37,576 bases of DNA, taken from the NCBI GenBank assembly GCA_947631175.1, contig CANRKI010000013.1, forward strand, positions 1-37,576. The letters run 5' to 3'. The notes beneath the pieces were generated by a model. The model was given only the letters and a program-made list of their open reading frames with translations. It was not told the DNA's origin and ran no database searches. The stretch comes from an uncultured Flavobacterium sp. (GTDB lineage: Bacteria; Bacteroidota; Bacteroidia; Flavobacteriales; Flavobacteriaceae). A program made the translations under genes and the position numbers. Shown in pieces: positions 1 through 8,299 of the stretch (position 1 is its first letter; each line of letters begins with the position of its first letter).

Positions 1-357
1 GAAATAATATAAGAGTCTAAAAACTAAAAAAACACTAGAAAATAACTTTAGATTTGAGACATGCGGATTTAAGGTTGCAATACGTGCGTTAATATTTAAA
101 AAACTAATATATAAATAAATTTAACAAATATTACTTTGTATGATATTCATATTTAAGTTTTTTGTCTGGGATTACACTTGTGGTAAAGCGACGGAACGAA
201 GTTAAATATGTACTATTTTTTTGTTTATCTTGAACTATTAAATGTAGAACATCACAAAGTATTATTAGGATAAGGATTATAAATTAGCATGGTTGGTTTT
301 TATACAATATATTTAAAAGTACGAATTTTGTAACCTTAAAACTTTGTAGTTTGCATT

Positions 358-453
358 AGGGATTGAGCGCTTGTTGGAGCACATTTTGTAATGAAATGGA
401 AAAATTGCGACTCGCGAAAGCCCGACGCGCCCATTAAAAGGCGCGGAATGCCC
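358..453 (+). repeat. flavobacterial-type structured intergenic repeat, copy 1
   Basis: This element starts with AGGGATTGAGCG and ends with GGAATGCCC. It contains a weak AT hairpin (CATTT/AAATG around 382-397), a central GCGACTCGCGAAAGCCCG block, and a perfect 6-bp GC stem CGCGCC (426-431) / GGCGCG (440-445) with an 8-base loop. It is far more GC-rich than its surroundings. A second element at 36791-36866 on the other strand shares the layout AGGGAT..AGCG, AT hairpin, GCG(A/G)A..AGCCCG, closing hairpin. I recall similar AGGGAT..AGCCCG elements in many Flavobacterium intergenic regions; membership of that family is from memory, the structure is seen directly. It may be a non-coding RNA or a dispersed repeat. 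Confidence 0.65.
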
Positions 454-474
454 AAGTTTTACTAATTATAACAA

Positions 475-507
475 TAAAAAAAAGGCAACTCGTAATGAAT
501 TGCCTTT
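475..507 (-). terminator. rho-independent terminator after phnA
   Basis: An 8-bp perfect stem, AAAGGCAA (481-488) with TTGCCTTT (500-507), has an 11-base loop. On the minus strand it is followed by a run of U from the A-tract just before 484. It lies four bases beyond the phnA stop codon, so it ends the DUF6646-phnA transcript. Confidence 0.75.
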
Positions 508-511
508 TTGG

Positions 512-1096
512 TTACTTTGTTTTTTTAACGTATTGTGTTAGGATTACAATGTGTTGTCCTTCTACACGTCCTTCGATTTGGTCTGCGTTGTCCCACACTA
601 GTTTGATGTTGTGTACGGCTGCTCCACGTTTTGCAGTGAAGTTTGCGCCTTTTACATCAAGGTCTTTTATTAGAACTACTGAATCACCATCGAGAAGGAT
701 GTTTCCGTTACTGTCTTTGTGAATAATTTTGTCTTCGTCGTCGTCGCCTTCACCAGTTGCTTGTGCCCATGCTAAAGCATCTTCATCAAGGTACATCATG
801 TCTAGTAAATCTTGAGGCCAACCTTCTTTTTTAAGTCTAGAAAGTAAACGCCAAGACAATACTTGTACGGGTAAATGCTCGTTCCACATACTGTCACTTA
901 AACAACGAAAGTGATTTGGGTCTGTGGTTTCTGGGTTTGTGATTTGGTCGTGACAATTTTTACAAACTAAAACCGAAGTTTCTAAACTTTCACGCGAATC
1001 TGGTGGCAAGTTATATACCATTAAGTCGTGGTCATATCCACAGATTTCGCATTTAGAGTCGCTACGGTCTTTTAGTTTTTTTTCAATTACACTCAT
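512..1096 (-). CDS. phnA: PhnA/YjdM-type zinc-ribbon protein
   Basis: This 194-residue protein matches the PhnA (YjdM) family. The N-terminus has a zinc-ribbon-like CEICGYD (about residue 17) paired with VCKNCHDQI (about residue 45), so four cysteines could bind one metal. The C-terminal third (from about residue 128, DSNGNILLDGDSVVLIKDLDVKG) is the characteristic PhnA SH3-like domain. Despite its name the family is not part of the phosphonate lyase pathway, and its cellular role is poorly defined. The start codon sits two bases after the stop of the upstream DUF6646 gene, so the two are probably co-transcribed and translationally coupled. A terminator follows at once. Confidence 0.85.
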   Translation of the reverse strand: MSVIEKKLKDRSDSKCEICGYDHDLMVYNLPPDSRESLETSVLVCKNCHDQITNPETTDPNHFRCLSDSMWNEHLPVQVLSWRLLSRLKKEGWPQDLLDMMYLDEDALAWAQATGEGDDDEDKIIHKDSNGNILLDGDSVVLIKDLDVKGANFTAKRGAAVHNIKLVWDNADQIEGRVEGQHIVILTQYVKKTK

Positions 1097-1098
1097 TA

Positions 1099-1599
1099 TT
1101 ATAAATTAAAAGAAACTCCAATATTCCATTGGAATTGATTGTTTAAATGCTCGTATCCAACAACGTGGTTGTCGTAAGTTGCAATTGGGAAGGCAAATTC
1201 GGTATTTACACCAAATCCGTCGCTAAAAAAGTAACGTGCACCAACGTGTCCTCCAAAGTTTTTTAGACCTAAGTTTAAACCTGGGTATACATCAATTTGA
1301 GATGGTAAACCAATTACATTTCCAATATTTGCGTTAAAGCGTGCTCTAACATCTATTTTATCTTCAAAGTTAGCTGCATCGTATGCTTTGTGTACACCTA
1401 ACATATAAGTTCCATATAAACCTATTGACATGTTTTCTCCTAAACCATAATCGTATACGGCAACAATACCAGTACCACCATCTTGTATGTTAGCACCAAT
1501 GTTTAATTTTTGGTCTCCTTTTCCTGTAAATGCTTGTGCTGAAGCAAGGATTGTTGATAATCCAAAGGCTAAAGTCAATAATTTCTTCATGTTGTTCAT
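1099..1599 (-). CDS. DUF6646-like secreted or outer-membrane protein
   Basis: This 166-residue protein has a signal peptide (MKKLLTLAFGLSTILASAQA) and then alternating aromatic and polar strands that fit a small outer-membrane beta-barrel. It ends in the strand FQWNIGVSFNL with a hydrophobic C-terminus, as barrel proteins often do. It resembles the DUF6646 family of flavobacteria, which has no known function. The start at 1599 gives MNNMKK. The in-frame ATG at 1590 (MKKLL) is equally possible and fits better with a -7 promoter box only 8 bases upstream of 1599. It is the first gene of a two-gene unit with phnA. Confidence 0.7.
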   Translation of the reverse strand: MNNMKKLLTLAFGLSTILASAQAFTGKGDQKLNIGANIQDGGTGIVAVYDYGLGENMSIGLYGTYMLGVHKAYDAANFEDKIDVRARFNANIGNVIGLPSQIDVYPGLNLGLKNFGGHVGARYFFSDGFGVNTEFAFPIATYDNHVVGYEHLNNQFQWNIGVSFNL

Positions 1600-1607
1600 T
1601 TTTTTTG

Positions 1608-1615
1608 CAAATGTA
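1608..1615 (-). promoter_or_regulatory. Bacteroidota -7 box for DUF6646-phnA
   Basis: The minus strand reads TACATTTG, a perfect match to TAnnTTTG, immediately upstream of the DUF6646 start. No clear TTG is present at the -33 distance. Expected transcription start is close to 1600, giving an almost leaderless mRNA if translation begins at 1599. Confidence 0.55.
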
Positions 1616-1649
1616 ATATTTTAAATTTAAAATGCTAGTTCTGTTATTT

Positions 1650-2396
1650 TTAAACTCTAGGAGTAAAAATTCGCCCTTCGCTTTGGTAAAGTTGGTTTAA
1701 ATTATCACTTTGCCAAAATTCTTTTGTGTCAACGTCAAGTATTGATAATTTGTTGCCAAAGGCTGCACCTGTATCAATATTCCAAACGTTAGCGAAGTTT
1801 TGTGGTGTGTTTTCACCTATTTCTTGTACAGTGGTGTGTCCAATAAAGATTTCTTTATAGTGGCGTAGTCTTTTTGGATAACGAATATGATCTTTCGGTA
1901 AATTTGGATCGAGAGCTAAAACCATTTCCCATAAGGTTCGATCCCAAAAAAACATGCCTTCGTAATACTCGTTTTTAACCCCACGAAGGTTCGAGAATCC
2001 GCCGTGTGTAAAAAGTCTGTTTTCAGAATCTAGGTAATAAAGTTTAAGTTTTTCGAAAAAGTCAATATGTCTGGTTTTTATTGTATCGTCTAGCTTGGAG
2101 TAAATGTCAAAAGTTGATTTTCCGCCGTTGTTTAGCCAAATTAAATCTTGTTTTTGGTTGTAATACCATTCTAAAAATAAATCTTCATGATTTCCTTTTA
2201 AAAAAATACAATCGTGCGTTTGGTCTATTTCAATTAAAAAATCAATAAGTTTTGCAGTATCGGGCCATCCATCCACATAATCTCCTAAAAAAATAAGTTG
2301 ATCGTTTGTGGTCACTTCAGCACGCTGTAAAACTTGTTCCAAGGCTTTTAAGCCACCGTGAATATCCCCGATAACTAATGTCCTTTTATGTGTCAT
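1650..2396 (-). CDS. metallophosphoesterase, PrpA/ApaH-like protein phosphatase
   Basis: This 248-residue protein of the calcineurin-like phosphoesterase superfamily shows all dimetal-site motifs: GDIHG (residues 9-13), GDYVDGW (about 38-44), GNHEDLF (about 68-74) and the late histidine motif FIGHTTV (about 187). The length and GDYVDG spacing fit the bacterial Ser/Thr phosphatase (PrpA/PrpE) and symmetrical Ap4A hydrolase group. Substrate cannot be assigned from sequence; both phosphoprotein and Ap4A hydrolysis are possible. It has no signal peptide and should be cytoplasmic. It is a single gene, divergent from moxR across a 333-base gap. Confidence 0.85.
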   Translation of the reverse strand: MTHKRTLVIGDIHGGLKALEQVLQRAEVTTNDQLIFLGDYVDGWPDTAKLIDFLIEIDQTHDCIFLKGNHEDLFLEWYYNQKQDLIWLNNGGKSTFDIYSKLDDTIKTRHIDFFEKLKLYYLDSENRLFTHGGFSNLRGVKNEYYEGMFFWDRTLWEMVLALDPNLPKDHIRYPKRLRHYKEIFIGHTTVQEIGENTPQNFANVWNIDTGAAFGNKLSILDVDTKEFWQSDNLNQLYQSEGRIFTPRV

Positions 2397-2729
2397 TATA
2401 TTTTTTGTTTATTAAAATCCTAATTTATTCATTATTTTTTAAATAAGCTTTATCATATTGCTAAAATTTAGTTTTATTAATTTGTAAATATGTAACAATA
2501 GTTTTTATATTTATTTTGGTAAAAAAATAATAATTGCTTATAACGGCTTTTTTAAAGCTTGTTTTTTTGAATTTTAATTAAAAACTTACATTATTTATAT
2601 TAAAAGTCTTTTAAAAGTTTTAATAAAATATTATTTAACTACATGTTAACAAGTTGTGTTCAAATATTTTCACAATTTGCAGTGTAAAAATATTGTTGCT
2701 AAATTCACATCCACTAAAAACAATAAACT
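2397..2729. other. 333-base AT-rich divergent intergenic region upstream of moxR
   Basis: No gene is seen. The region is extremely AT-rich. It contains the palindrome TGTTAACA (2644-2651) and, for moxR, a TTG at 2654-2656 followed by ACAATTTG at 672-679 of the same kilobase (2672-2679), an imperfect -33/-7 pair with a short 15-base spacing. It must also hold the promoter of the phosphatase gene, which I could not place. The length is notable in this compact window and may reflect regulation of the bat operon. Confidence 0.4.
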
Positions 2730-3734
2730 ATGGAAGAAAATACTACCACTTTAGATATTAGAGCAATTAACGAAAAAATTGAAAGAGAAAGTGCTTTTGT
2801 TGATTTATTAGTTACCGAAATGAATAAGGTAATTGTTGGTCAAAAATATATGATTGAACGATTATTGATAGGTTTATTAGGACAAGGACACATTTTGTTA
2901 GAAGGTGTTCCGGGTTTAGCTAAAACTTTAGCAATTAATACTTTATCGCAAGCGGTACAGGGTAGTTTTAGTCGTATACAGTTTACTCCAGATTTATTAC
3001 CAGCTGATGTTGTAGGGACAATGATTTACAATATCAAGCAAAATGATTTTACAATTAAAAAAGGACCAATTTTTGCAAATTTTGTACTTGCTGATGAGAT
3101 TAACCGTGCGCCAGCTAAAGTACAATCGGCTTTGTTAGAGGCGATGCAAGAAAAGCAAGTTACTATTGGCGACGAAACTTTTAAGTTAGACCGTCCGTTT
3201 TTAGTATTAGCTACTCAAAATCCTGTGGAGCAAGAAGGAACGTATCCGCTACCAGAAGCACAAGTTGACCGTTTTATGCTAAAAACGGTAATCGATTACC
3301 CAAAGTTAGAGGACGAACGTTTGGTAGTTAGACAAAATCTTGCAGGATCGTTTCAGAAAGTAAATCAAGTAATTAGTGTTGAACAAATTTTACGTGCACA
3401 ACAAGCGGTTCGTGAGGTTTATATGGATGAAAAAATCGAAAAATATATTTTAGATATTATTTTCGCAACACGTTACCCTGAAAAATATAAGTTAGAATCT
3501 TTAAAAAATTATATCAGTTTTGGATCATCACCTCGTGGAAGTATTGCATTAGCAACTGCTGCTAAATGTTATGCGTTTATTAAACACAGAGGATATGTTG
3601 TGCCAGAAGATGTACGTGCGGTTGTTCACGATGTTTTACGTCACCGTATTGGTATTTCGTACGAGGCAGAGGCTGAAAATGTAACTTCTGTAGATATTAT
3701 CAACAAAATTGTAAATGAGATTGAAGTGCCTTAA
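2730..3734 (+). CDS. moxR: MoxR-family AAA+ ATPase
   Basis: This 334-residue AAA+ ATPase of the MoxR family has Walker A GVPGLAKT (residues 59-66), Walker B FVLADEINRAP with the catalytic DE at 122-123, and sensor-1 ATQNP. The helix-2 insert region and C-terminal lid (FGSSPRGSIAL) are typical of MoxR proteins, which act as chaperone-like ATPases for partners with von Willebrand factor A domains. It is the first gene of the bat operon: 48 bases separate it from the DUF58 gene, and all later genes are adjacent or overlapping. In Bacteroides and Francisella this cluster affects aerotolerance and stress survival; the role here is inferred from that. The length is normal. Confidence 0.93.
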   Translation: MEENTTTLDIRAINEKIERESAFVDLLVTEMNKVIVGQKYMIERLLIGLLGQGHILLEGVPGLAKTLAINTLSQAVQGSFSRIQFTPDLLPADVVGTMIYNIKQNDFTIKKGPIFANFVLADEINRAPAKVQSALLEAMQEKQVTIGDETFKLDRPFLVLATQNPVEQEGTYPLPEAQVDRFMLKTVIDYPKLEDERLVVRQNLAGSFQKVNQVISVEQILRAQQAVREVYMDEKIEKYILDIIFATRYPEKYKLESLKNYISFGSSPRGSIALATAAKCYAFIKHRGYVVPEDVRAVVHDVLRHRIGISYEAEAENVTSVDIINKIVNEIEVP

Positions 3735-3782
3735 TATTTGTTTTTAGCTGTATAAGCACACTAAACCCCAAAAACAAGTACT

Positions 3783-4646
3783 ATGGATACGAAAGAATTA
3801 CTAAAAAAAGTTCGAAAAATAGAAATTAAAACCCGAAGATTGAGCGATCATATTTTTTCGGGCGAATATCAAACGTCCTTTAAAGGGCGAGGAATGACGT
3901 TTTCTGAAGTGAGACAATATCAATTCGGAGACGATGTTCGTGCTATTGATTGGAACGTTACTGCAAAATATAATGAGCCTTATGTAAAAGTTTTTGAAGA
4001 AGAGCGTGAACTAACAATGATGTTGTTGGTTGATTGTTCGGGATCACAAAGCTTTGGCTCAAAAAATCAATTAAAAAGTGAAATTATTACAGAAATTGCT
4101 GCAACACTGGCTTTTTCTGCAACTCAAAATAACGATAAAATTGGTTTGATTCTGTTTTCGGATCAAATCGAACTTTTTATTCCTCCAAAAAAAGGAAAGC
4201 ATCACGTATTGCGTATCATCAGAGATTTAATAGAATTTGAACCTAAATCTAAAAAAACAGATTTAGCGATGGCGTTAAAATACTTATCAAGCATTCAAAA
4301 AAAGAAAGCAATTGTATTTGTGATTTCTGATTTCATGACGTCTGATTACGAGCAAACTCTTAAAATTGCTAGTAAACGTCATGATTTAACCGGAGTTCGT
4401 GTGTATGATGCTCGCGAAGAGAAAATGCCTAATGTTGGTATAGTTCCTATGGTTGATTCTGAAACTGGTGAAACTATTTTGGTGGATACAACATCTGCAC
4501 AAACTCGTATGGAATACGAAAAGTATTACGTAGAACAAGTTAAATACTTTAGCGAAACTTTTTCTAGATCTGGTGCTGGTGTAATAACAACTCGTGTAGA
4601 TGAAAGCTACGTAAAAAAAATGCTTAATTATTTTAAATCAAGATAA
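3783..4646 (+). CDS. DUF58 / VWA-like protein of the moxR-bat operon
   Basis: The 287 residues contain the DUF58 signature (GEYQTSFKGRGMTF, then GDDVRAIDWNVTA, residues about 27-61), followed by a VWA-like fold with an intact metal-ion-dependent adhesion motif DCSGS (D84, S86, S88) and a later ISDF. DUF58 proteins are almost always encoded directly after moxR and are thought to be its substrate or cofactor. No signal peptide or membrane segment is seen, so it is probably cytoplasmic and may link the ATPase to the membrane-bound Bat proteins. The stop lies two bases before the next start, indicating translational coupling. Confidence 0.9.
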   Translation: MDTKELLKKVRKIEIKTRRLSDHIFSGEYQTSFKGRGMTFSEVRQYQFGDDVRAIDWNVTAKYNEPYVKVFEEERELTMMLLVDCSGSQSFGSKNQLKSEIITEIAATLAFSATQNNDKIGLILFSDQIELFIPPKKGKHHVLRIIRDLIEFEPKSKKTDLAMALKYLSSIQKKKAIVFVISDFMTSDYEQTLKIASKRHDLTGVRVYDAREEKMPNVGIVPMVDSETGETILVDTTSAQTRMEYEKYYVEQVKYFSETFSRSGAGVITTRVDESYVKKMLNYFKSR

Positions 4647-4648
4647 AG

Positions 4649-6259
4649 ATGCGAAAAATTAGTTCAATATTTTTGGGGTTATTTGCATCACTATCTTTTG
4701 CACAACAACCTCAATTAATAACCGAAGTCGATTCGACTCAAATTAAAATTGGTTCTCAATTTAACTTAACAGTAAAGGTCACTGCGCCAGCAAATACTCA
4801 TATTGCTTTTCCTGATTTAAAAAATATAGGTCAGTTAGAGGTTTTAGAGAATTATCCTACGGATACACTTTTAAATGATGCACAAACTGCATTTATAAAA
4901 AAATATGCATTAACACAGTTTGACTCGGGGACATACGCTATTCCGAGTTTTCCCATTTTAATAGGAAACAAACAAGTATTAACCGATTCGGCTAAAATTA
5001 TAGTGAATAATGTTCAGGTTGATACTTTAAAGCAAAAAATGTTTGATATCAAACCTATATCTAAGGCAAACGAAACTTCAAACGCATGGATTTATCTAGC
5101 TATATTACTTTTAACGGCGGGACTTATTGCACTTGCTTATTATTTTTGGAAGAATAGAAAACCTAAAGCAACTCCAGAAGAAGAACTTGTTTTTGCAACT
5201 CCAATAGAACGCGCAACGTCTTTATTGAACATGCTTGAATCTAGAAATTTAATTATTAGAGGAGAGGTGAAAGAATATTATTCGCAACTTACAGATATTA
5301 CAAAAGCATATATTGAGGAGACAATTCAAATCCCTGCTAAAGAAAGTACAACTGCCGAGTTAATTCAAGGTTTAAGAATTGCCGCAACTCAAAAAAAATT
5401 AGCTGTAAAGCCAGAAACATTTAAGGCTTTAGAAACGATTTTAAAAAATGCCGATTTAGTAAAATTTGCGAAATCAAAACCTTTAGATTTTGAAATTATT
5501 GAAGATCGTAAAAACATTGAAAATGTTATTGTAACGATTGATAAAGCTTTACCTGAAGAAATTATTGAAGAGGTAAAACCAGACGAGTTAAAACAATTAG
5601 CCGAATTAGAACGAAAAGCTAAACAAAACAAAAAACGCAAATTAATTGCAGCAGCATGTGCTTTTGTGGTATGTATTGCAGGTGTTTTGTATTTTTCTGA
5701 TTTTAATTTATTTGGATCGTCATCTAAAGCGATGCTTAAAAAAGAATGGATTTCGAGTGAATACGGAAATCCAGGGGTTAAAATTTATACACCTAATGTA
5801 TTACTACGTCAGGATAATAGCGAATTATTTAGCCCAGATGCAATGGCACTTTTACAAGAGATGCAGCTATTCGCTTCCGGAAGTTTTTTTGATGATGTAA
5901 ATATTACTGTAGCCACAGTAAAGTACAAACAAGAACAACAAATTGATTTGGATACAGCATTAGAATCGGGCTTGCAAATGCTCGAAGCCAAAGGCGGTCA
6001 AGATATCGTTGTTAAAACAGCCGATTTTGAAACTCCCGAAGGGGTTAAAGGACGAAAAGCAATAGGAACTTTAGTTATGTTAAACCCAGTGACTAAAACG
6101 TCTAAAAAATTCTTTTACGATTTTGTAGCTTTTTCGCAAGAAGGAGGCTTACAATTGATATTAATAATGCATAAAGAGGGAGATGAAGCCGGTAAGCAAG
6201 TAAGCGAACGTGCGCTAAACTCTATCGAATTAAAAAAAGCAGAAAGTAAAAATGAGTAA
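4649..6259 (+). CDS. Bat-operon membrane protein with BatD-like domain and two membrane segments
   Basis: This 536-residue protein has a signal peptide (residues 1-18, ending SFAQ), an Ig-like periplasmic domain (about 20-125) resembling the BatD/DUF4381 type, and membrane segment 1 (about 147-166). A cytoplasmic helical region (about 170-330, including YYSQLTDITKAYIEE) resembles the tail of DUF4381 proteins. Membrane segment 2 (about 331-349) and a second extracytoplasmic domain (about 360-525) follow. It occupies the slot between DUF58 and batA. The C-terminal domain after the second membrane segment is not one I recognise. It probably scaffolds the VWA proteins BatA and BatB at the inner membrane (inference). 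Its last codons overlap the batA start by 8 bases. Confidence 0.75.
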   Translation: MRKISSIFLGLFASLSFAQQPQLITEVDSTQIKIGSQFNLTVKVTAPANTHIAFPDLKNIGQLEVLENYPTDTLLNDAQTAFIKKYALTQFDSGTYAIPSFPILIGNKQVLTDSAKIIVNNVQVDTLKQKMFDIKPISKANETSNAWIYLAILLLTAGLIALAYYFWKNRKPKATPEEELVFATPIERATSLLNMLESRNLIIRGEVKEYYSQLTDITKAYIEETIQIPAKESTTAELIQGLRIAATQKKLAVKPETFKALETILKNADLVKFAKSKPLDFEIIEDRKNIENVIVTIDKALPEEIIEEVKPDELKQLAELERKAKQNKKRKLIAAACAFVVCIAGVLYFSDFNLFGSSSKAMLKKEWISSEYGNPGVKIYTPNVLLRQDNSELFSPDAMALLQEMQLFASGSFFDDVNITVATVKYKQEQQIDLDTALESGLQMLEAKGGQDIVVKTADFETPEGVKGRKAIGTLVMLNPVTKTSKKFFYDFVAFSQEGGLQLILIMHKEGDEAGKQVSERALNSIELKKAESKNE

Positions 6260-7253
6260 TATAACCTTTGCAAATCCAGAGTTTTTTTGGTTATTTCTAG
6301 TTTTACCAGCATTAATAGCATGGTATTATTTTAAACGAAATGACCAATCTGCTACTTTAAAAGTTAGTAGTGTAAATGGTTTTAAGGTTAAACCTTCGTT
6401 ATTAGCTCGTTTAAAACCTATACTATTTGTTTTTAGAATATTAGCGTTAGCACTAATAATAATAGCTTTAGCTAGACCTCAAACAACGGATGTTACCAAT
6501 CTATCAAAAACTTCTCGTGGGATTGATATTGTTATGGCAATGGACGTATCGGGCTCTATGCTTGCTAAAGATTTGAAACCAAATCGAATGGAAGCCTTAA
6601 AAAATGTAGCTTCGGAGTTTGTTACACAACGTCCTTCAGATCGAATTGGTATTGTTGTATACGCTTCTGAAGGCTATACAAAAACACCTGTAACAAGTGA
6701 TAAAGCAGTTGTGTTAGACGCAATAAAATCAATAAAATACGATAATATTTTACAAGATGGTACCGGAATTGGAGTAGGATTAGCAACAGCTGTAAACCGA
6801 CTTAAAGATAGCGATGCCAAAAGTAAAGTAATTATTTTGTTAACAGACGGGGTTAATAATTCGGGGTTCATTGATCCGCGTATGGCAGCTGAAATTGCGA
6901 AAGAGTTTGGAATTAAAGTTTATACCGTTGGAATCGGTACTAACGGAATGGCCGAATTTCCTGCTGCGCTTGCTCCAAACGGTCAATTTATTTTTAAAAT
7001 GATGAAAGTTGAAATTGATGAAGAATTGATGAAGCAGATTGCTAAAACAACTGACGGACTTTACTTTCGCGCAACCGATAATAAATCATTACAAAAAATA
7101 TATGCTGAAATTAATAAACTCGAAACTTCAGAGATTGAAGAACAACGTTTTTATAATTACGACGAAAAATTTAGATCGCTAGTTATTTTAAGTTTAGTGC
7201 TTTTATGTATTGAGCTGTTACTACGTAAAACCTTATACAGAAGCTTTATTTAA
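6252..7253 (+). CDS. batA: BatA, membrane-anchored von Willebrand factor A protein
   Basis: This 333-residue protein has two N-terminal membrane helices (about 8-27 and 56-75), a VWA domain and a C-terminal membrane helix (about 309-325). The MIDAS motif DVSGS (D98, S100, S102) and LLTDGVNNSG (from about residue 196) are intact, so divalent-metal-dependent ligand binding is expected. This layout is the classic BatA arrangement. The start codon overlaps the end of the preceding gene by 8 bases, and batB begins two bases after the stop. It is paralogous to the next gene, so the pair arose by duplication. Confidence 0.92.
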   Translation: MSNITFANPEFFWLFLVLPALIAWYYFKRNDQSATLKVSSVNGFKVKPSLLARLKPILFVFRILALALIIIALARPQTTDVTNLSKTSRGIDIVMAMDVSGSMLAKDLKPNRMEALKNVASEFVTQRPSDRIGIVVYASEGYTKTPVTSDKAVVLDAIKSIKYDNILQDGTGIGVGLATAVNRLKDSDAKSKVIILLTDGVNNSGFIDPRMAAEIAKEFGIKVYTVGIGTNGMAEFPAALAPNGQFIFKMMKVEIDEELMKQIAKTTDGLYFRATDNKSLQKIYAEINKLETSEIEEQRFYNYDEKFRSLVILSLVLLCIELLLRKTLYRSFI

Positions 7254-7255
7254 TT

Positions 7256-8299
7256 ATGTGGGAATTAGATCAACCAAAATACTTTATCGCCTTTGTAATT
7301 TTACCTGTATTACTTTTTCTGTATATAGGACATTACATATGGCAAAAACGTAAACAAAAAGAATTTGGAGATGCTTTAATTTTAGAAAAATTAGCACCTA
7401 ATACTTCTGTTTTCAAACCTTTTTTAAAACTTTTTGTTGTCAGTTTAGGAATTTCAGCAATAATACTTGCTTTAGTAAATCCTAAAATAGGAACTAAAAT
7501 AGAAACGGTTAAACGTCAAGGTGTCGATATTGTTTTTGCAGTCGATGTCTCTAAAAGTATGTTAGCCGAAGATATAGCTCCCAATCGTTTAGAAAAAGCC
7601 AAGCAAATCGTTTCTCAAACAATCAATCAGTTAGGAAGCGATCGCATCGGAATAATTGGTTACGCTGGCGCTGCATATCCTGTGTTACCTATTACTACAG
7701 ATTATGCCGTAGCGAAAATGTATCTTCAAAACATGAACACCGATATGGTTTCATCGCAAGGTACAGCCTTACAAGATGCAATTTTATTGGCTACAAAATC
7801 TTTTGATAATCCTGCCACTAGTAAAGTTTTAATTTTACTTTCTGACGGTGAAGATCACGAAATGGGTTATGAACAAGCGGTTGAGGAGGCAAAAGCGCAA
7901 GGAATTCAAATTATTACTATTGGATTGGGAACCGAAAAAGGAGGCCCGATTCCTATTCGTTACAACGGAACCATTCAAGGATATAAAAAGGATAATGCAG
8001 GCGAAACTGTAATTACACGCTTTAGTCCAGCAACTTTAAAAACCATTGCAGAACAAGGAAATGGTGGTTATGTGTACGGAAACAATACAAAACAAGTTAC
8101 CGAATTTATAAAAGATAAATTATCTACTTTACAAAAAACAGAATTTGAATCGCAACAAATTGCCGATTTTGAATCGCAGTTTCAATGGTTCTTATTCTTT
8201 GGATTTTTATTCTTACTAGCTGATGTATTATTGCTAGATAGAAAAACGGCTTGGATTACAAAACTTAATTTATTTAATGTAAAGCAAAATGAAAAATAA
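7256..8299 (+). CDS. batB: BatB, membrane-anchored von Willebrand factor A protein
   Basis: The 347 residues have the same plan as BatA: N-terminal helices (about 9-29 and 57-74), a VWA domain with MIDAS DVSKS (D97, S99, S101) and ILLSDGEDHE, and a C-terminal helix (about 312-331). BatA and BatB are the two VWA partners of the Bat complex and probably associate in the inner membrane with their VWA domains in the same compartment. The final codons overlap the batC start by 11 bases, which suggests coupled translation and stoichiometric production. Confidence 0.92.
   Translation: MWELDQPKYFIAFVILPVLLFLYIGHYIWQKRKQKEFGDALILEKLAPNTSVFKPFLKLFVVSLGISAIILALVNPKIGTKIETVKRQGVDIVFAVDVSKSMLAEDIAPNRLEKAKQIVSQTINQLGSDRIGIIGYAGAAYPVLPITTDYAVAKMYLQNMNTDMVSSQGTALQDAILLATKSFDNPATSKVLILLSDGEDHEMGYEQAVEEAKAQGIQIITIGLGTEKGGPIPIRYNGTIQGYKKDNAGETVITRFSPATLKTIAEQGNGGYVYGNNTKQVTEFIKDKLSTLQKTEFESQQIADFESQFQWFLFFGFLFLLADVLLLDRKTAWITKLNLFNVKQNEK

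Larger units (their letters stand above)
1..511. other. gene-free AT-rich region with one structured repeat and one terminator
   Basis: No convincing coding region is visible on either strand; reading frames are short and AT-rich. The only structured content is the GC-rich element at 358-453 and the hairpin at 475-507, listed separately. The remaining ~350 bases look like ordinary AT-rich intergenic DNA. What lies upstream of the window is unknown, so the left part may be the flank of a gene outside it. Confidence 0.6.

Noticed and set aside
495..722. 75-residue plus-strand ORF opposite phnA
   Set aside because: It lies within the phnA C-terminal domain and the terminator, and has no recognisable features.
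2644..2651. TGTTAACA palindrome as a regulator site for moxR
   Set aside because: Eight AT-rich bases are expected by chance here, and only ATGTTAAC recurs near 27779 without other shared context.
6252..8299. batA and batB as a recent tandem duplication
   Set aside because: The proteins share architecture but differ widely in sequence, as expected for the ancient BatA/BatB pair.
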